Shown piece by piece: positions 26,856 through 35,748 of a stretch of DNA of 50,777 nucleotides. This stretch comes from Megasphaera sp. MJR8396C (GTDB lineage Bacteria > Bacillota > Negativicutes > Veillonellales > Megasphaeraceae). The translations under genes and the position numbers were made by a program. Every line of letters starts with the position of its first letter. Position 1 is the stretch's first letter. The stretch lies in the NCBI RefSeq assembly GCF_001546855.1, contig NZ_KQ958147.1, positions 1-50,777 of the forward strand, written 5' to 3'. Below the pieces are notes generated by a model, which was given only the letters and a program-made list of their open reading frames with translations, did not search any database and was not told the DNA's origin.

Positions 26856-28262
26856 ATGAAATACAATCCAATTACTGAACCTATTTTACAAGAATTGAGA
26901 GATATTGTTGGCGACAAATATGTAACGGCCGATAAAGAAAAATTAGAGATCTATAAAACGGATGAAGAGGGAAATCCCATTTATTTCAGTTATCCGGAAG
27001 CCGTCGTCTTTCCGGCAACCACTGAAGAAGTAGCTGCTATTGTGAAATTAGCCAATACGCACTTAATCCCTATTACGCCACGGTCAGCAGGTACGGGTTT
27101 GTCTTGTGGAGCCATTCCGGTTCACCATGGGATTGTAGTGGAATTGGAACGAATGAATCAGATCATTGAGATGAACGCCGATGATTTATATTGTATTGTC
27201 CAGCCCGGTGTCCGTACAGTAGACCTACAGAATGCAGCCAAAGCGAAAGGCCTTCTGTATGCAGGAGATCCCTGCAGCGCTGAAAGCTGCCAAATTGGCG
27301 GAAATTTGGCAACGAATGCCGGCGGGAATAAAGCCGTTAAGTATGGGACGACACGTCATCAGATTTATAGTCTTACTGTCGTTACGCCCTTGGGCGATAT
27401 CGTAAAGGTTGGGGCACGTTTAGAAAAGTGCAGTACCGGGTATTGTTTGGAACAATTGATCAGCGGTTCTGAAGGAACCTTGGGTATTATTACAGAAGCT
27501 ACCTTGAAATTAAAGGTGCTGCCTCCGTATTCGTTTGATGTTGTAGCGATTTTTGATGATCCGGCAAAAGCCTTATCCCTGCCCCGAAAAGTTCTAAAGG
27601 CAGGTATTGAGCCGACCAGTATTGAATATATGGATAATCGGGCTATCAATATTAGCGGTGATTTCATCAAATGTGATTTGCCGCATGCTAAATCCGGCGG
27701 TGTATACGATATCATCACCGTCGAAACCTATGACCCCGATGAATTGGACAAAAAGATGGAACAGTTAAGTGACTTGTGCGATAACTGCGGCGCTGTAGAC
27801 GTCTTGATGGCTGATGATAGAATCTGGGAAGCTCGAAAAATGTTTGCAGATGCTTGTCGTGAGCTTTGCTTAACTTGGGCCAGCTCGGATTACGTTGTTC
27901 CTTTAGATCAGATTATTCATGTTACGAGTAAATTACCGGAAATTATGGAAAAGCACCATATTGACGGTGGTATTGTAGCCCATATTGGAGACGGTAATAT
28001 TCATGTTAATATTTTGAACACCCAAAACCAAGGGCCTCAAGAATGGTTTGAAACCCTTCATGCCTATGACGATGATATCTTTTCGCTGGTATACAGCCTT
28101 GGCGGCAAGATGTCGGGGGAACATGGGATTGGGTACAAAAAGAAAGATGCCTTTAATAAGTTTACCCCTGAGGGCGAATTGAAATTAATGAAATTGCTGA
28201 AAAAAGCTTGGGATCCCAATAATATTATGAATCCTTCAAAAATTATTGATATTGCAGAATAA
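26856..28262 (+). CDS. GlcD-type FAD-linked oxidase (glycolate / D-2-hydroxyacid dehydrogenase)
   Basis: A 468-residue flavoprotein of the VAO/GlcD family that oxidises a 2-hydroxy acid to the 2-keto acid. The PP-loop is TPRSAGTGLSCGAIPV near residue 72, then GGNLATNAGGNKAVKYG binds the FAD pyrophosphate. The C-terminal HIGDGNIHVNI and SGEHGIGYKKKDAF carry the catalytic and metal-binding His residues. Length fits GlcD and D-lactate dehydrogenases. Substrates that fit the context are glycolate (from glycolaldehyde) or D-lactate. No GlcE/GlcF or Etf partner adjoins it. ATG 26856 follows GGGAGTG; an in-frame ATG at 26835 does not have a better site. Confidence 0.88.
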   Translation: MKYNPITEPILQELRDIVGDKYVTADKEKLEIYKTDEEGNPIYFSYPEAVVFPATTEEVAAIVKLANTHLIPITPRSAGTGLSCGAIPVHHGIVVELERMNQIIEMNADDLYCIVQPGVRTVDLQNAAKAKGLLYAGDPCSAESCQIGGNLATNAGGNKAVKYGTTRHQIYSLTVVTPLGDIVKVGARLEKCSTGYCLEQLISGSEGTLGIITEATLKLKVLPPYSFDVVAIFDDPAKALSLPRKVLKAGIEPTSIEYMDNRAINISGDFIKCDLPHAKSGGVYDIITVETYDPDELDKKMEQLSDLCDNCGAVDVLMADDRIWEARKMFADACRELCLTWASSDYVVPLDQIIHVTSKLPEIMEKHHIDGGIVAHIGDGNIHVNILNTQNQGPQEWFETLHAYDDDIFSLVYSLGGKMSGEHGIGYKKKDAFNKFTPEGELKLMKLLKKAWDPNNIMNPSKIIDIAE

Positions 28263-28304
28263 AAAGATTATGTTTCTGACGTTGAACTGAAAGAGTGATC
28301 TATT

Positions 28305-29066
28305 ATGAGCTTATTTAAGGAAAAATTAAAAAAGGGGGAAAAAATGTTTGGCCCCTTTTTGAATATGAACTATCCTGCTGTCGTAGAAATTGCAGGCCTT
28401 GCCGGTTTTGATTTTGTGATTCTTGATAATGAACATGGTGAAATTCCATTAGAATCTGTCGGTGATTTAATCAGGGCTGCAAAGGTAGCCGACATTCCTG
28501 CTATCGTTCGCGTATACGAGGGAAATCCGGAGCTTATTGATAAAGCTTTAGATTTAGGTGCCGATGGTGTACAAGTTCCGAATATCGGGTCTAAGGCTGA
28601 TGCAGAACGTGCCGTACAAGCTGCTAAGTTTGCACCGATGGGCAGTCGTGGATGCAATCGATTTGTAAGAGCCGGTAAATACGGCAGTATCGATAAAAAT
28701 CAATTTTTTGGCAAAGCAAATGAAGAAACGGCTGTCATTTTACAGGTAGAAGGTCAGGATGGCGTAGCTGCTTTGTCGGATATCCTTACCGTAAAAGGGA
28801 TTGATGTGTTGTTTGTCGGGCCTTATGATCTGTCTGCTTCTTTGGGGATTCCCGGTCAAGTAGATCATCCGAAAGTTATTGAACAGATGGAACAGATTAT
28901 GAAAGAAGCGGAAAAAGTTGGTGTAGCTATCGGCTTTTTTGTGGATGATGTCCGGAAAGCTGTTGAATGGCGAAATAGAGGGGTACAGTACGTATCTTTC
29001 TCTAGCGATGTAGGAGAACTATACACTCGATTTAAAGAGTGCGCCGACTATTTTAAGTCAAAATAA
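28305..29066 (+). CDS. HpcH/HpaI-family class II aldolase (2-dehydro-3-deoxy-acid aldolase)
   Basis: A 253-residue metal-dependent pyruvate aldolase. FGPFLNMNYPAVVEIAGLAG (N-terminal strand), LDNEHGE with the catalytic His, VRVYEGN, DGVQVPNIGSKADAE and APMGSRGCNRFVRAGKYG are family features, with metal ligands Glu and Asp in QVEGQDG and VGPYDLSASLG. Relatives (GarL, YfaU) cleave 2-keto-3-deoxyglucarate or -rhamnonate to pyruvate plus an aldehyde. It is the last gene of the operon, followed by a terminator. It may serve the second dehydratase as the DHDPS-type aldolase serves the first. Confidence 0.9.
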   Translation: MSLFKEKLKKGEKMFGPFLNMNYPAVVEIAGLAGFDFVILDNEHGEIPLESVGDLIRAAKVADIPAIVRVYEGNPELIDKALDLGADGVQVPNIGSKADAERAVQAAKFAPMGSRGCNRFVRAGKYGSIDKNQFFGKANEETAVILQVEGQDGVAALSDILTVKGIDVLFVGPYDLSASLGIPGQVDHPKVIEQMEQIMKEAEKVGVAIGFFVDDVRKAVEWRNRGVQYVSFSSDVGELYTRFKECADYFKSK

Positions 29067-29126
29067 GCTAAAAATAGAATAATTGACAACGTATGAAATC
29101 CCACAAGTGCGTTATGTCGAATCGGT

Positions 29127-29158
29127 AAAAGCCGTGAGAGTTATCTCACGGCTTTTTT
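29127..29158 (+). terminator. Terminator of the ilvD-glcD-hpaI operon
   Basis: AAAAGCCGTGAGA and TCTCACGGCTTTT form a perfect 13-bp stem with a four-base loop, followed by T residues. Confidence 0.9.
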
Positions 29159-29531
29159 GAACGAATATTGTTGAGCCGGCAGCTCATGCAAAGCGCTAAA
29201 CTATTCGCTGTACGCCCATCCTTTATACAAAAAGGCTCTTGTCAGTATGGCATATAACTTCACGCTTCCGGATTTTTAATTGGAGCAGTGTTTACATGAT
29301 GGGAAAGTTATAATGCTTTGGCATATATATGAAGGGAGTGTGTGAACGCTATATTCTTTCCATCAAAGATAATCGGGAACGGAAACAAGGCTTTACTGAC
29401 CGGGCCTAAATATGGAACCGAGCTATTAGACGGAAAGAGTGAATTCTGTACTCAAAGAAAGCGATGTGAGCGAAATATTCTTCGATACGGACGATTTGGA
29501 ATGCTTTTATAATTTTGAAACAGAGACTAAA

Positions 29532-29581
29532 AAAACGCCTTTTAAAGTTAGATGGTCAGGTCTAACTTTAAAGGGCGTTTT
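29532..29581. repeat. 21-bp inverted repeat hairpin
   Basis: Arms 29532-29552 and 29561-29581 pair over 21 bases with one G-T wobble and an eight-base loop. A residues precede it and T residues are at the outer end, so it could terminate on either strand, though no gene ends immediately before it. Confidence 0.75.
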
Positions 29582-29679
29582 AAATTACTATGCGTCATTG
29601 AGGAACTTAGCTGTCAAAGCGAGAAGGCCCGCCGGATCGTCTTGTCTCAAGCCTGAAACGGAAATTTATAATCGCATAA

Positions 29680-29712
29680 AAACCATAATAAGAAATTCTT
29701 TTTATTATGGCT
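29680..29712 (-). terminator. Terminator of the IclR-type regulator gene
   Basis: On the minus strand CCATAATAA and TTATTATGG form a stem followed by TTTTTAT. It begins a few bases beyond the regulator's stop codon. Confidence 0.6.
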
Positions 29713-29714
29713 CG

Positions 29715-30524
29715 TTATAATGTTGTGATGAATGAATTTTCTAATAAATGATTATCTGATATTCCCAGCGTGCTCAGATTATGTTCCAAATCTTTTTGTG
29801 CAAGTAATAGTGCATGAATGGTTGACTCTTTTTTTTCTTCTGTCAGTCGAAATGATGGTATGCTGACACTGATTGCGGCAATGTTTTTATTATTATACCG
29901 GATTGGGAGTGCAAAGCAATTTAAATCAAGGGAGCATTCTCCTTCTTCTTTAAAATAACCGTCTTGTTTAGACTGCGTATATTCTTCGTACAATTTTTTG
30001 AGATCGGTACAGGTTTTTTCTGTCAATGGCCGTAACGGGTCCGGGTACAATTCTGATAGTTCTTTGTACGTATAGTCACTTAGCAAGGCTTTTCCGATTG
30101 CTGTGCAATATGCAGGGAGACGTTTCCCTACAAATGAGACCAGCCTGATTGGTTCAGGTGAGTCTTCTTTTGCCAAATACAACACGTCTCCATCCACTAA
30201 TACTCCAAGCTGGCAAACTTCGACTGTTTGTGCGACTATTTTTTTCATTTTAGCTTTAAAGATATTTAGGACTGTAATATTTTTTTGAGATGCGGAACCG
30301 ATTAAAAACATATTTATTCCTAATATATACCGCCCATCGTTTTTTTGCTCAATAAATTTATGGTCTCGGAGTGTATGGATAATGGGGACTATAGTGCTTT
30401 TGGGAACTTGTATTTGCGTAGCGATTTCGGTTAACGTTAATCCTTCATCCTCGGTCGAAGCTAGGCTTTGCAGAATATCTAATACGCGTAAGGTTGGTTT
30501 ATGTTGTGTATGCGCTATGAGGAG
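29715..30524 (-). CDS. IclR-family transcriptional regulator, start codon not found in frame
   Basis: The open frame encodes about 269 residues, full length for IclR. The N-terminal winged helix reads TLRVLDILQSLASTEDEGLT, then TEIATQIQVPKSTIVPIIHT. The C-terminal effector domain includes LPAYCTAIGKALLSDYT and YFKEEGECSLDLNCFALPI. The frame opens after TGA at 30525-30527, and between that stop and RVLDIL there is no ATG, GTG or TTG, only ATA and CTC codons. An ATG-ATG-AAA start sits at 30535-30540 in the adjacent frame, giving MMKEVTPHSAYTT before a stop. Either a one-base indel (real or a sequencing error) or a non-standard ATA start is implied; internal ATG 30311 would delete the DNA-binding domain. 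It probably controls the flanking sugar-acid genes, as XynR does in E. coli. Confidence 0.75.
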   Translation of the reverse strand, partial: LLIAHTQHKPTLRVLDILQSLASTEDEGLTLTEIATQIQVPKSTIVPIIHTLRDHKFIEQKNDGRYILGINMFLIGSASQKNITVLNIFKAKMKKIVAQTVEVCQLGVLVDGDVLYLAKEDSPEPIRLVSFVGKRLPAYCTAIGKALLSDYTYKELSELYPDPLRPLTEKTCTDLKKLYEEYTQSKQDGYFKEEGECSLDLNCFALPIRYNNKNIAAISVSIPSFRLTEEKKESTIHALLLAQKDLEHNLSTLGISDNHLLENSFITTL

Positions 30525-30734
30525 TCACTTCTTTCATCATGATATCTAATTTAACAGGTAATTTTTTGTTGCTTAGCTGGGTAGGATTATTAATAGAGTG
30601 GGCATTACATAACTATGTACATCTATAATTATATAGCATTTATTCTATATAGTCTAGCGAATTGATTCGACTAATTTATGAATAAGTTGCATCGACCAAA
30701 GTGCTTTTTTTTGAGATTTACTATGGGGCAGGTA

Positions 30735-30763
30735 TTGAATTTTTGAGTGTAAAATGATAAAAT
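30735..30763 (+). promoter_or_regulatory. Promoter of the oxidoreductase-abfD operon
   Basis: TTGAAT and TAAAAT are separated by 17 bases. Confidence 0.6.
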
Positions 30764-30764
30764 A

Positions 30765-30797
30765 ACGAATATAAGAACAGCAACGCATATACGAACC
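30765..30797 (+). promoter_or_regulatory. Candidate operator (ACGWATWTAAG motif), site 3
   Basis: ACGAATATAAGAAC (30765-30778) starts one base after the -10 box and is followed by GCATATACGAAC, an imperfect inverted relative. Position over the transcription start fits a repressor site. Confidence 0.4.
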
Positions 30798-30918
30798 TAA
30801 AGACGCGTTTATGAAATATTGGCGAGTGGGTAAGGGCGCGGCATATAACTACGTCTGGTGTCCGATATATGATTGTTTTATTTATAGCTTTTATTATTTT
30901 TGGAGAGGTGAACGTATT

Positions 30919-33900
30919 GTGAAAAAGAATTATGTAGTTATGGATGGGAATACGGCCGCTGCATATGCTTCATATGCTTTTACGGAAGTAGCTGCGATTT
31001 TCCCGATTACGCCGTCGTCTGTTATGGCAGAAAAAGTAGATGAATGGTCGGCTAAAGGCAAAAAAAATATTTTTGGAAATACGGTAGACGTTATTCAGAT
31101 GCAGTCTGAAGCAGGGGCTGCGGGAACCTGTCACGGTTCGCTGCAGGCTGGTGCACTTACCACTACCTATACTGCTTCTCAAGGTTTGCTGCTGATGATT
31201 CCGCCTATGTTTAAAATTGCCGGGGAGTTTCTTCCGGGGGTATTCCATATTGCAGCTCGTACCGTTAGTGCGCATGCCCTGTCTATTTTCGGTGATCACT
31301 CGGATGCGATGGCCTGTCGGTCTACCGGATTTGGCATGATCATGTCTTCCTCGCCGCAGGAATCGATGGATTTGGGGGCAGTCGCTCATTTGTCCGCTAT
31401 TGGCGGCCGATATGCCTTTATGCATGTTTTTGATGGATTCAGAACATCCCATGAAATGCAGCGTATCGAAGCGCTTGATTATGATGAACTTAAAAAAATG
31501 GTAGATTATGATCAACTTAATGCATTTCGTAAAAATGGCTTGAATCCGGAACATCCTCATGAACGAGGCACTACGGTTAATCCGGATATCTTTTTCCAGT
31601 GCAAGGAAGGCGCAAATGAAAAAATTGCTTCGATTCCTGATACCGTTCAAAAGTACATGGATAAAATCAATGCGCTGACCGGCCGTGACTATAAACTCTT
31701 TAACTACTATGGCGCTCCGGATGCTGAAGAAGTCGTTGTTATCATGTGTTCTGGTGCTGAAACGGTCCGTGATACAGTGGATTATTTGAATGCTAATGGC
31801 CGAAAAGTAGGCATGGTACAAGTCCATCTCTATCGTCCGTTCTCCGTCAAACACTTTGTCGAAGCTATTCCTGCTACCTGTAAAAAAGTAGCTGTCTTAG
31901 ATCGTACAAAGGAATCGGGCAGCATTGGGGAACCGCTGTATTTAGATGTACAGAGCGCACTCATTCAGGCTGGACGCGGCGATATCACCGTCGTCGGCGG
32001 TCGCTATGGCTTAGCCTCTAAAGATACAACCCCGTCTCAGATTGCTGCTGTATATAAAAATCTTTCGCAGAGCAGTCCCAAGAACAATTTTACGATCGGT
32101 ATCATTGATGATGTGTCGGCTACCTCTTTACCGGATGAACCGATTCACATTTCTTATCCGTCGCAGATGTCTGCAAAGATCTGGGGACTTGGCGGTGATG
32201 GTACGGTTGGTGCCAATAAGAACGCAATCACGATTATCGGGCTGCAGGCTGATAAGTATGCACAGGCATATTTCTCTTATGACTCCATGAAAACAGGCGG
32301 CTTAACGCAGTCTCACCTCAGATTTGGTGATCATCCCATTCATGCTACGTATCTTGTGGATTCCGCGGATTTTGTAGGCTGTCATGCACCTACGTATGTT
32401 CATAAATACAATACGACCGCAGATTTAAAAGATGGTGGTGTGTATTTATTAAATTGTCCTTGGAATAAGGAAGAGTTAGAAGCACAGCTTCCGGCTCAGA
32501 TGAAACGTGATTTGTATAACAAACATGCACGCTTCTATACGATCGATGCTACGAAGATTGCCGGTGAAATCGGTCTTGGCAATCGTGTTAACACCATTTT
32601 ACAGGCAGCATTCTTTGAACTGACTAAGATTATACCTTTAGATATTGCCGTCAATGCTATGAAACAAGGCAACTACGACAGCTATTTCAAAAAGGGTGGT
32701 CAGGAAATCGTAGATAAAAATAATAATGCTATCGATGCTGGTATTGTTGGCGTTGTTAAGGTAGACATCCCCGATGCATGGGCTGATGCAAAAGATCCTG
32801 AACATGATTTCTCTCAGGTTCCCGATTTTATTCGCGACATTGTAGAACCGATGAACCGTCAGGAAGGCGATTCGCTTCCTGTTTCGGTCTTTAAGAAGCA
32901 CAACTGCTTTGATGGTACTTGGCCGCTTGGAACGACGGAATATAGTAAACGTGGTGTAGCCATCAATGTGCCGCGTTGGAACGCTGAAGCTTGTGTTCAG
33001 TGTAATACATGCGCCATGTCTTGCCCCCATGCTGCCATCCGTCCGGTGTTGCTGGATGAAGAGGAAGTATCACAGGCTCCTGAATCGTTCGTAACGGCTA
33101 AAGCCAAAGGCGCTAAGTTGAGTCAGTATCATTTCCGGATGCAGGTTTCCCCGTACGATTGCCTTGGCTGCGGTGTCTGTGTAAGCGTATGTCCGATGAA
33201 AGAAAAGGGCGCCCTTACCATGGTTCCCATGGAAGAAGAAGCACAGCAGCAGGAGAATTTCAATCGCTTTGCTATGGATGAAAAATATCTGAAGAAAGAC
33301 GTTATTAGTGACAAAACCGTTAAAGAAAGCCAGTTTGCTAAACCGTACTTCCAGTTCTCGCCTGCATGTGCCGGTTGTGCAGAAACAACCTACATTAAAT
33401 TAGTTACACAGCTTTTCGGGAACAGAATGTATGTAGCCAATGCTTCCGGTTGCTCGTCAGCTTACGGCGGTTCTTTGCCGACGACTCCGTACTGCAAGGA
33501 TTCCCGTGGTTTTGGCCCTTGCTGGGAACAGTCCCTGTTTGAAGATAATGCGGAATTTGCCTATGGTTTCCTGCGGGCACAAGATGCGATTCAAAAAGAA
33601 TTATTAATCCATCTGCAGTCTATGAAGAAAGACGGGATTGCTGTTGAAGCCGTCGATAATTACTTAGAGTCCTATCAGGACAGCAGTAAATCGCGCGACG
33701 TAACAGACCAGCTGATTCAGGCATTGGAACAAGTCCCTGCAAATGAAGATGTTGAATTTGTTTTACAAAATAAAGAATTCTTAGCAAGAAAATCCGTATG
33801 GGCCTTTGGCGGCGACGGCTGGGCCTACGATATCGGCTTTGGCGGAATTGACCATGTTATTGCTCAAAACCGCAATATTAACATCCTTGTCATGGATACG

Positions 33901-34443
33901 GAAGTATATTCGAATACGGGCGGTCAATCTTCCAAGGCTACGCCGACGGCTGCCGTTGCTAAATTTGCTGCGGGCGGTAAGATGGTCAAGAAAAAGGACC
34001 TTGGTGCCATTGCCATGACTTATGGATATGTATATGTTGCTCAGGTTGCTATGGGATACAATCAGGCACAGACTTTGAAAGCTATTCGGGAAGCTGAAGC
34101 CTATCCGGGTCCGTCGATTGTAATTGCCTACTGCCCGTGCTTGGAACATGGTATCAAGGCCGGCATGGGATCGACTCAGCTGGAAATGAAAAAAGCGGTA
34201 GAATGCGGTTATTGGCACTTATATCGCTACGATCCTCGTCTTGCTGCAGAAGGGAAAAACCCCTTCCAGCTTGATTCTCCGGAACCGAATTCGGATAAAT
34301 TGAGAGAGTATTTGAGCGGAGAAAATCGTTATAACCGCTTGAAGATTAATTTCCCGGAACGTGCAGAAGAACTGTATACGAAGACGATTCGAGAAGCGAA
34401 AGAAAGATACGCTAAATATGCAAAAATGGCAGAAAGTAAATAA
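30919..34443 (+). CDS. Pyruvate:ferredoxin (flavodoxin) oxidoreductase or related 2-keto-acid oxidoreductase
   Basis: A 1174-residue single-chain enzyme that decarboxylates a 2-keto acid to an acyl-CoA and reduces ferredoxin. Order: pyrimidine-binding domain from residue 1 with FPITPSSVMAEKVDEW, CoA/transketolase-C region, gamma domain, then a two-cluster ferredoxin domain with Cys692 (CVQCNTCAMSCP) and Cys748 (CLGCGVCVSVCP), the proximal cluster at Cys817 (CAGCAET), and the ThDP site GGDGWAYDIGFGG near 965. I start at GTG 30919 after GGAGAGGTG; the 36-codon upstream extension is not family-like. Pyruvate is the default substrate; its place at the head of the abfD module raises the possibility of a 2-keto-3-deoxy acid. 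Confidence 0.95.
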   Translation: MKKNYVVMDGNTAAAYASYAFTEVAAIFPITPSSVMAEKVDEWSAKGKKNIFGNTVDVIQMQSEAGAAGTCHGSLQAGALTTTYTASQGLLLMIPPMFKIAGEFLPGVFHIAARTVSAHALSIFGDHSDAMACRSTGFGMIMSSSPQESMDLGAVAHLSAIGGRYAFMHVFDGFRTSHEMQRIEALDYDELKKMVDYDQLNAFRKNGLNPEHPHERGTTVNPDIFFQCKEGANEKIASIPDTVQKYMDKINALTGRDYKLFNYYGAPDAEEVVVIMCSGAETVRDTVDYLNANGRKVGMVQVHLYRPFSVKHFVEAIPATCKKVAVLDRTKESGSIGEPLYLDVQSALIQAGRGDITVVGGRYGLASKDTTPSQIAAVYKNLSQSSPKNNFTIGIIDDVSATSLPDEPIHISYPSQMSAKIWGLGGDGTVGANKNAITIIGLQADKYAQAYFSYDSMKTGGLTQSHLRFGDHPIHATYLVDSADFVGCHAPTYVHKYNTTADLKDGGVYLLNCPWNKEELEAQLPAQMKRDLYNKHARFYTIDATKIAGEIGLGNRVNTILQAAFFELTKIIPLDIAVNAMKQGNYDSYFKKGGQEIVDKNNNAIDAGIVGVVKVDIPDAWADAKDPEHDFSQVPDFIRDIVEPMNRQEGDSLPVSVFKKHNCFDGTWPLGTTEYSKRGVAINVPRWNAEACVQCNTCAMSCPHAAIRPVLLDEEEVSQAPESFVTAKAKGAKLSQYHFRMQVSPYDCLGCGVCVSVCPMKEKGALTMVPMEEEAQQQENFNRFAMDEKYLKKDVISDKTVKESQFAKPYFQFSPACAGCAETTYIKLVTQLFGNRMYVANASGCSSAYGGSLPTTPYCKDSRGFGPCWEQSLFEDNAEFAYGFLRAQDAIQKELLIHLQSMKKDGIAVEAVDNYLESYQDSSKSRDVTDQLIQALEQVPANEDVEFVLQNKEFLARKSVWAFGGDGWAYDIGFGGIDHVIAQNRNINILVMDTEVYSNTGGQSSKATPTAAVAKFAAGGKMVKKKDLGAIAMTYGYVYVAQVAMGYNQAQTLKAIREAEAYPGPSIVIAYCPCLEHGIKAGMGSTQLEMKKAVECGYWHLYRYDPRLAAEGKNPFQLDSPEPNSDKLREYLSGENRYNRLKINFPERAEELYTKTIREAKERYAKYAKMAESK

Positions 34444-34459
34444 AAATTAAGTAACTGCG

Positions 34460-34520
34460 AGGAGCTTTGCTGTATTGTATAAAGGGGAATATTTCTATTC
34501 TGGAGTGCGGCAAAGCTCCT
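34460..34520 (+). repeat. Long-loop hairpin between oxidoreductase and acyl-CoA dehydrogenase genes
   Basis: AGGAGCTTTGC (34460-34470) and GCAAAGCTCCT (34510-34520) are perfect inverted copies around a 39-base loop. A/T-rich sequence follows but no clean T tract. It may be an mRNA-processing or partial termination site within the operon. Confidence 0.5.
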
Positions 34521-34574
34521 TATTATAAAAATAATCGAGTTATAGAGAATATGACAAAGGGGTTGGAACGATAG

Positions 34575-35714
34575 ATGGATTTTCAATTTTCTGATGAACA
34601 ACGCATGATCATTAAAATGGTACGTGATTTTGCGAACAAAGAAATTCTCCCTACGGTGGAACAGCGCGATGAAGAAGAAGTTTTTGACCGGGGCATTCTA
34701 GATAGAATTGGAGAACTTGGTCTTATGGGGATCTTTTTCCCGGAAGAATACGGCGGCAGCGACGGCGACTACTTAAGCTATATTTTAGCCAATGAAGAAT
34801 TATCCCGCGTAGATGATTCTATTGCCTGCAGTTATGCGGCGTCGGTATCCTTGTGTGCATGGCCGATCTTTACATATGGCACGGATGAACAGAAAAAGAA
34901 ATATTTAACTCCTTTGGCGGAAGGATCTAAATTAGGCGCTTTTGGGTTAACAGAACCTAATGCCGGAACCGACTCGGCATCGCAGCAAACGCATGCAGAA
35001 AAGAAGGACGGCTATTATTTGCTGAATGGGAGTAAATGTTTTATTACGAATGGCGGCGAAGCTGATATTTATGTCGTTTTTGCCATGACGGACAAGTCGA
35101 AAGGTACGAAAGGCATTTCGGCGTTTATTTTGGAAAAAGGAATGCCGGGATTTACCTTCGGTAAGAAAGAACATAAAATGGGGATTCATGGTTCACAGAC
35201 GATGGAACTGATTTTCCAGGACGTCAAGGTCCCCGAAGAAAACTTGTTAGGTCAAGAAGGCAAAGGATTTAAAATTGCCATGACCAGTCTTGATGGCGGA
35301 CGAATTGGCGTTGCGGCACAGGCTTTGGGGATTGGGCAGGCGGCATTGGATGCAGCTGTCAAATATTCTAAAGAAAGATCGCAGTTTGGTAAACCGATTT
35401 GTAAATTTCAAGCGATATCCTTTATGTTAGCGGATATGGCTACTCGCCTCGACGCAGCTCGTTTACTGATTTATCGTGCTGCTTATTTGAAAGGCCAAGG
35501 ACTCCCGTATTCGAAAGAAGCCGCTATGGCTAAAATGTATGCTTCGGATACTGCCATGGCGATTACTACCGATGTTGTGCAAATCTTAGGCGGATATGGT
35601 TATATTCGCGAATATGGTGTAGAGCGACTGATGAGAAACGCCAAAATTACGCAAATCTATGAAGGCACCAATCAGGTTCAAAAGATGGTTATCTCAGGCG
35701 CACTGCTGCAGTAA
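34575..35714 (+). CDS. Acyl-CoA dehydrogenase (butyryl-CoA dehydrogenase type)
   Basis: A 379-residue FAD flavoprotein of the short-chain acyl-CoA dehydrogenase family, which in fermenters reduces crotonyl-CoA to butyryl-CoA. It has FGLTEPNAGTDSASQQT near residue 120 and the flavin segment CFITNGGEADIYVVFA. Catalytic Glu363 in QIYEGTNQVQ sits at the position typical of butyryl-CoA dehydrogenase. No etfA/etfB is present in the window, so electrons must come from a flavoprotein encoded elsewhere. In this operon it could also reduce 4-hydroxycrotonyl-CoA (inference). Confidence 0.95.
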   Translation: MDFQFSDEQRMIIKMVRDFANKEILPTVEQRDEEEVFDRGILDRIGELGLMGIFFPEEYGGSDGDYLSYILANEELSRVDDSIACSYAASVSLCAWPIFTYGTDEQKKKYLTPLAEGSKLGAFGLTEPNAGTDSASQQTHAEKKDGYYLLNGSKCFITNGGEADIYVVFAMTDKSKGTKGISAFILEKGMPGFTFGKKEHKMGIHGSQTMELIFQDVKVPEENLLGQEGKGFKIAMTSLDGGRIGVAAQALGIGQAALDAAVKYSKERSQFGKPICKFQAISFMLADMATRLDAARLLIYRAAYLKGQGLPYSKEAAMAKMYASDTAMAITTDVVQILGGYGYIREYGVERLMRNAKITQIYEGTNQVQKMVISGALLQ

Positions 35715-35748
35715 ATGAAGGCAATATGATGAAGTGGAGGCAGGAGAA

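Larger units (their letters stand above)
29067..29714. other. Non-coding gap with three hairpins
   Basis: About 650 bases between the convergent aldolase and regulator genes. It holds the aldolase terminator, a 21-bp hairpin at 29532-29581 and the regulator's terminator. A 93-codon frame from 29439 crosses both later hairpins and has no ribosome-binding site, so I do not accept it. Short protein-like stretches at about 29345-29410 may be decayed coding sequence but were not recognised. Confidence 0.55.
30541..30918. other. Divergent regulatory region between the IclR gene and the oxidoreductase gene
   Basis: About 380 A/T-rich bases containing the oxidoreductase promoter (30735-30763) and candidate operator site 3. 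No gene is supported. An in-frame upstream extension of the oxidoreductase frame (from 30811) has no ribosome-binding site. Confidence 0.55.

Noticed and set aside
29439-29720. A 93-codon open frame between the aldolase and regulator genes
   Set aside because: No ribosome-binding site, odd composition, and it runs through a 21-bp hairpin and the regulator's terminator.
30811-30918. N-terminal extension of the pyruvate:ferredoxin oxidoreductase
   Set aside because: The 36 extra residues are not family-like, and a good ribosome-binding site precedes GTG 30919.
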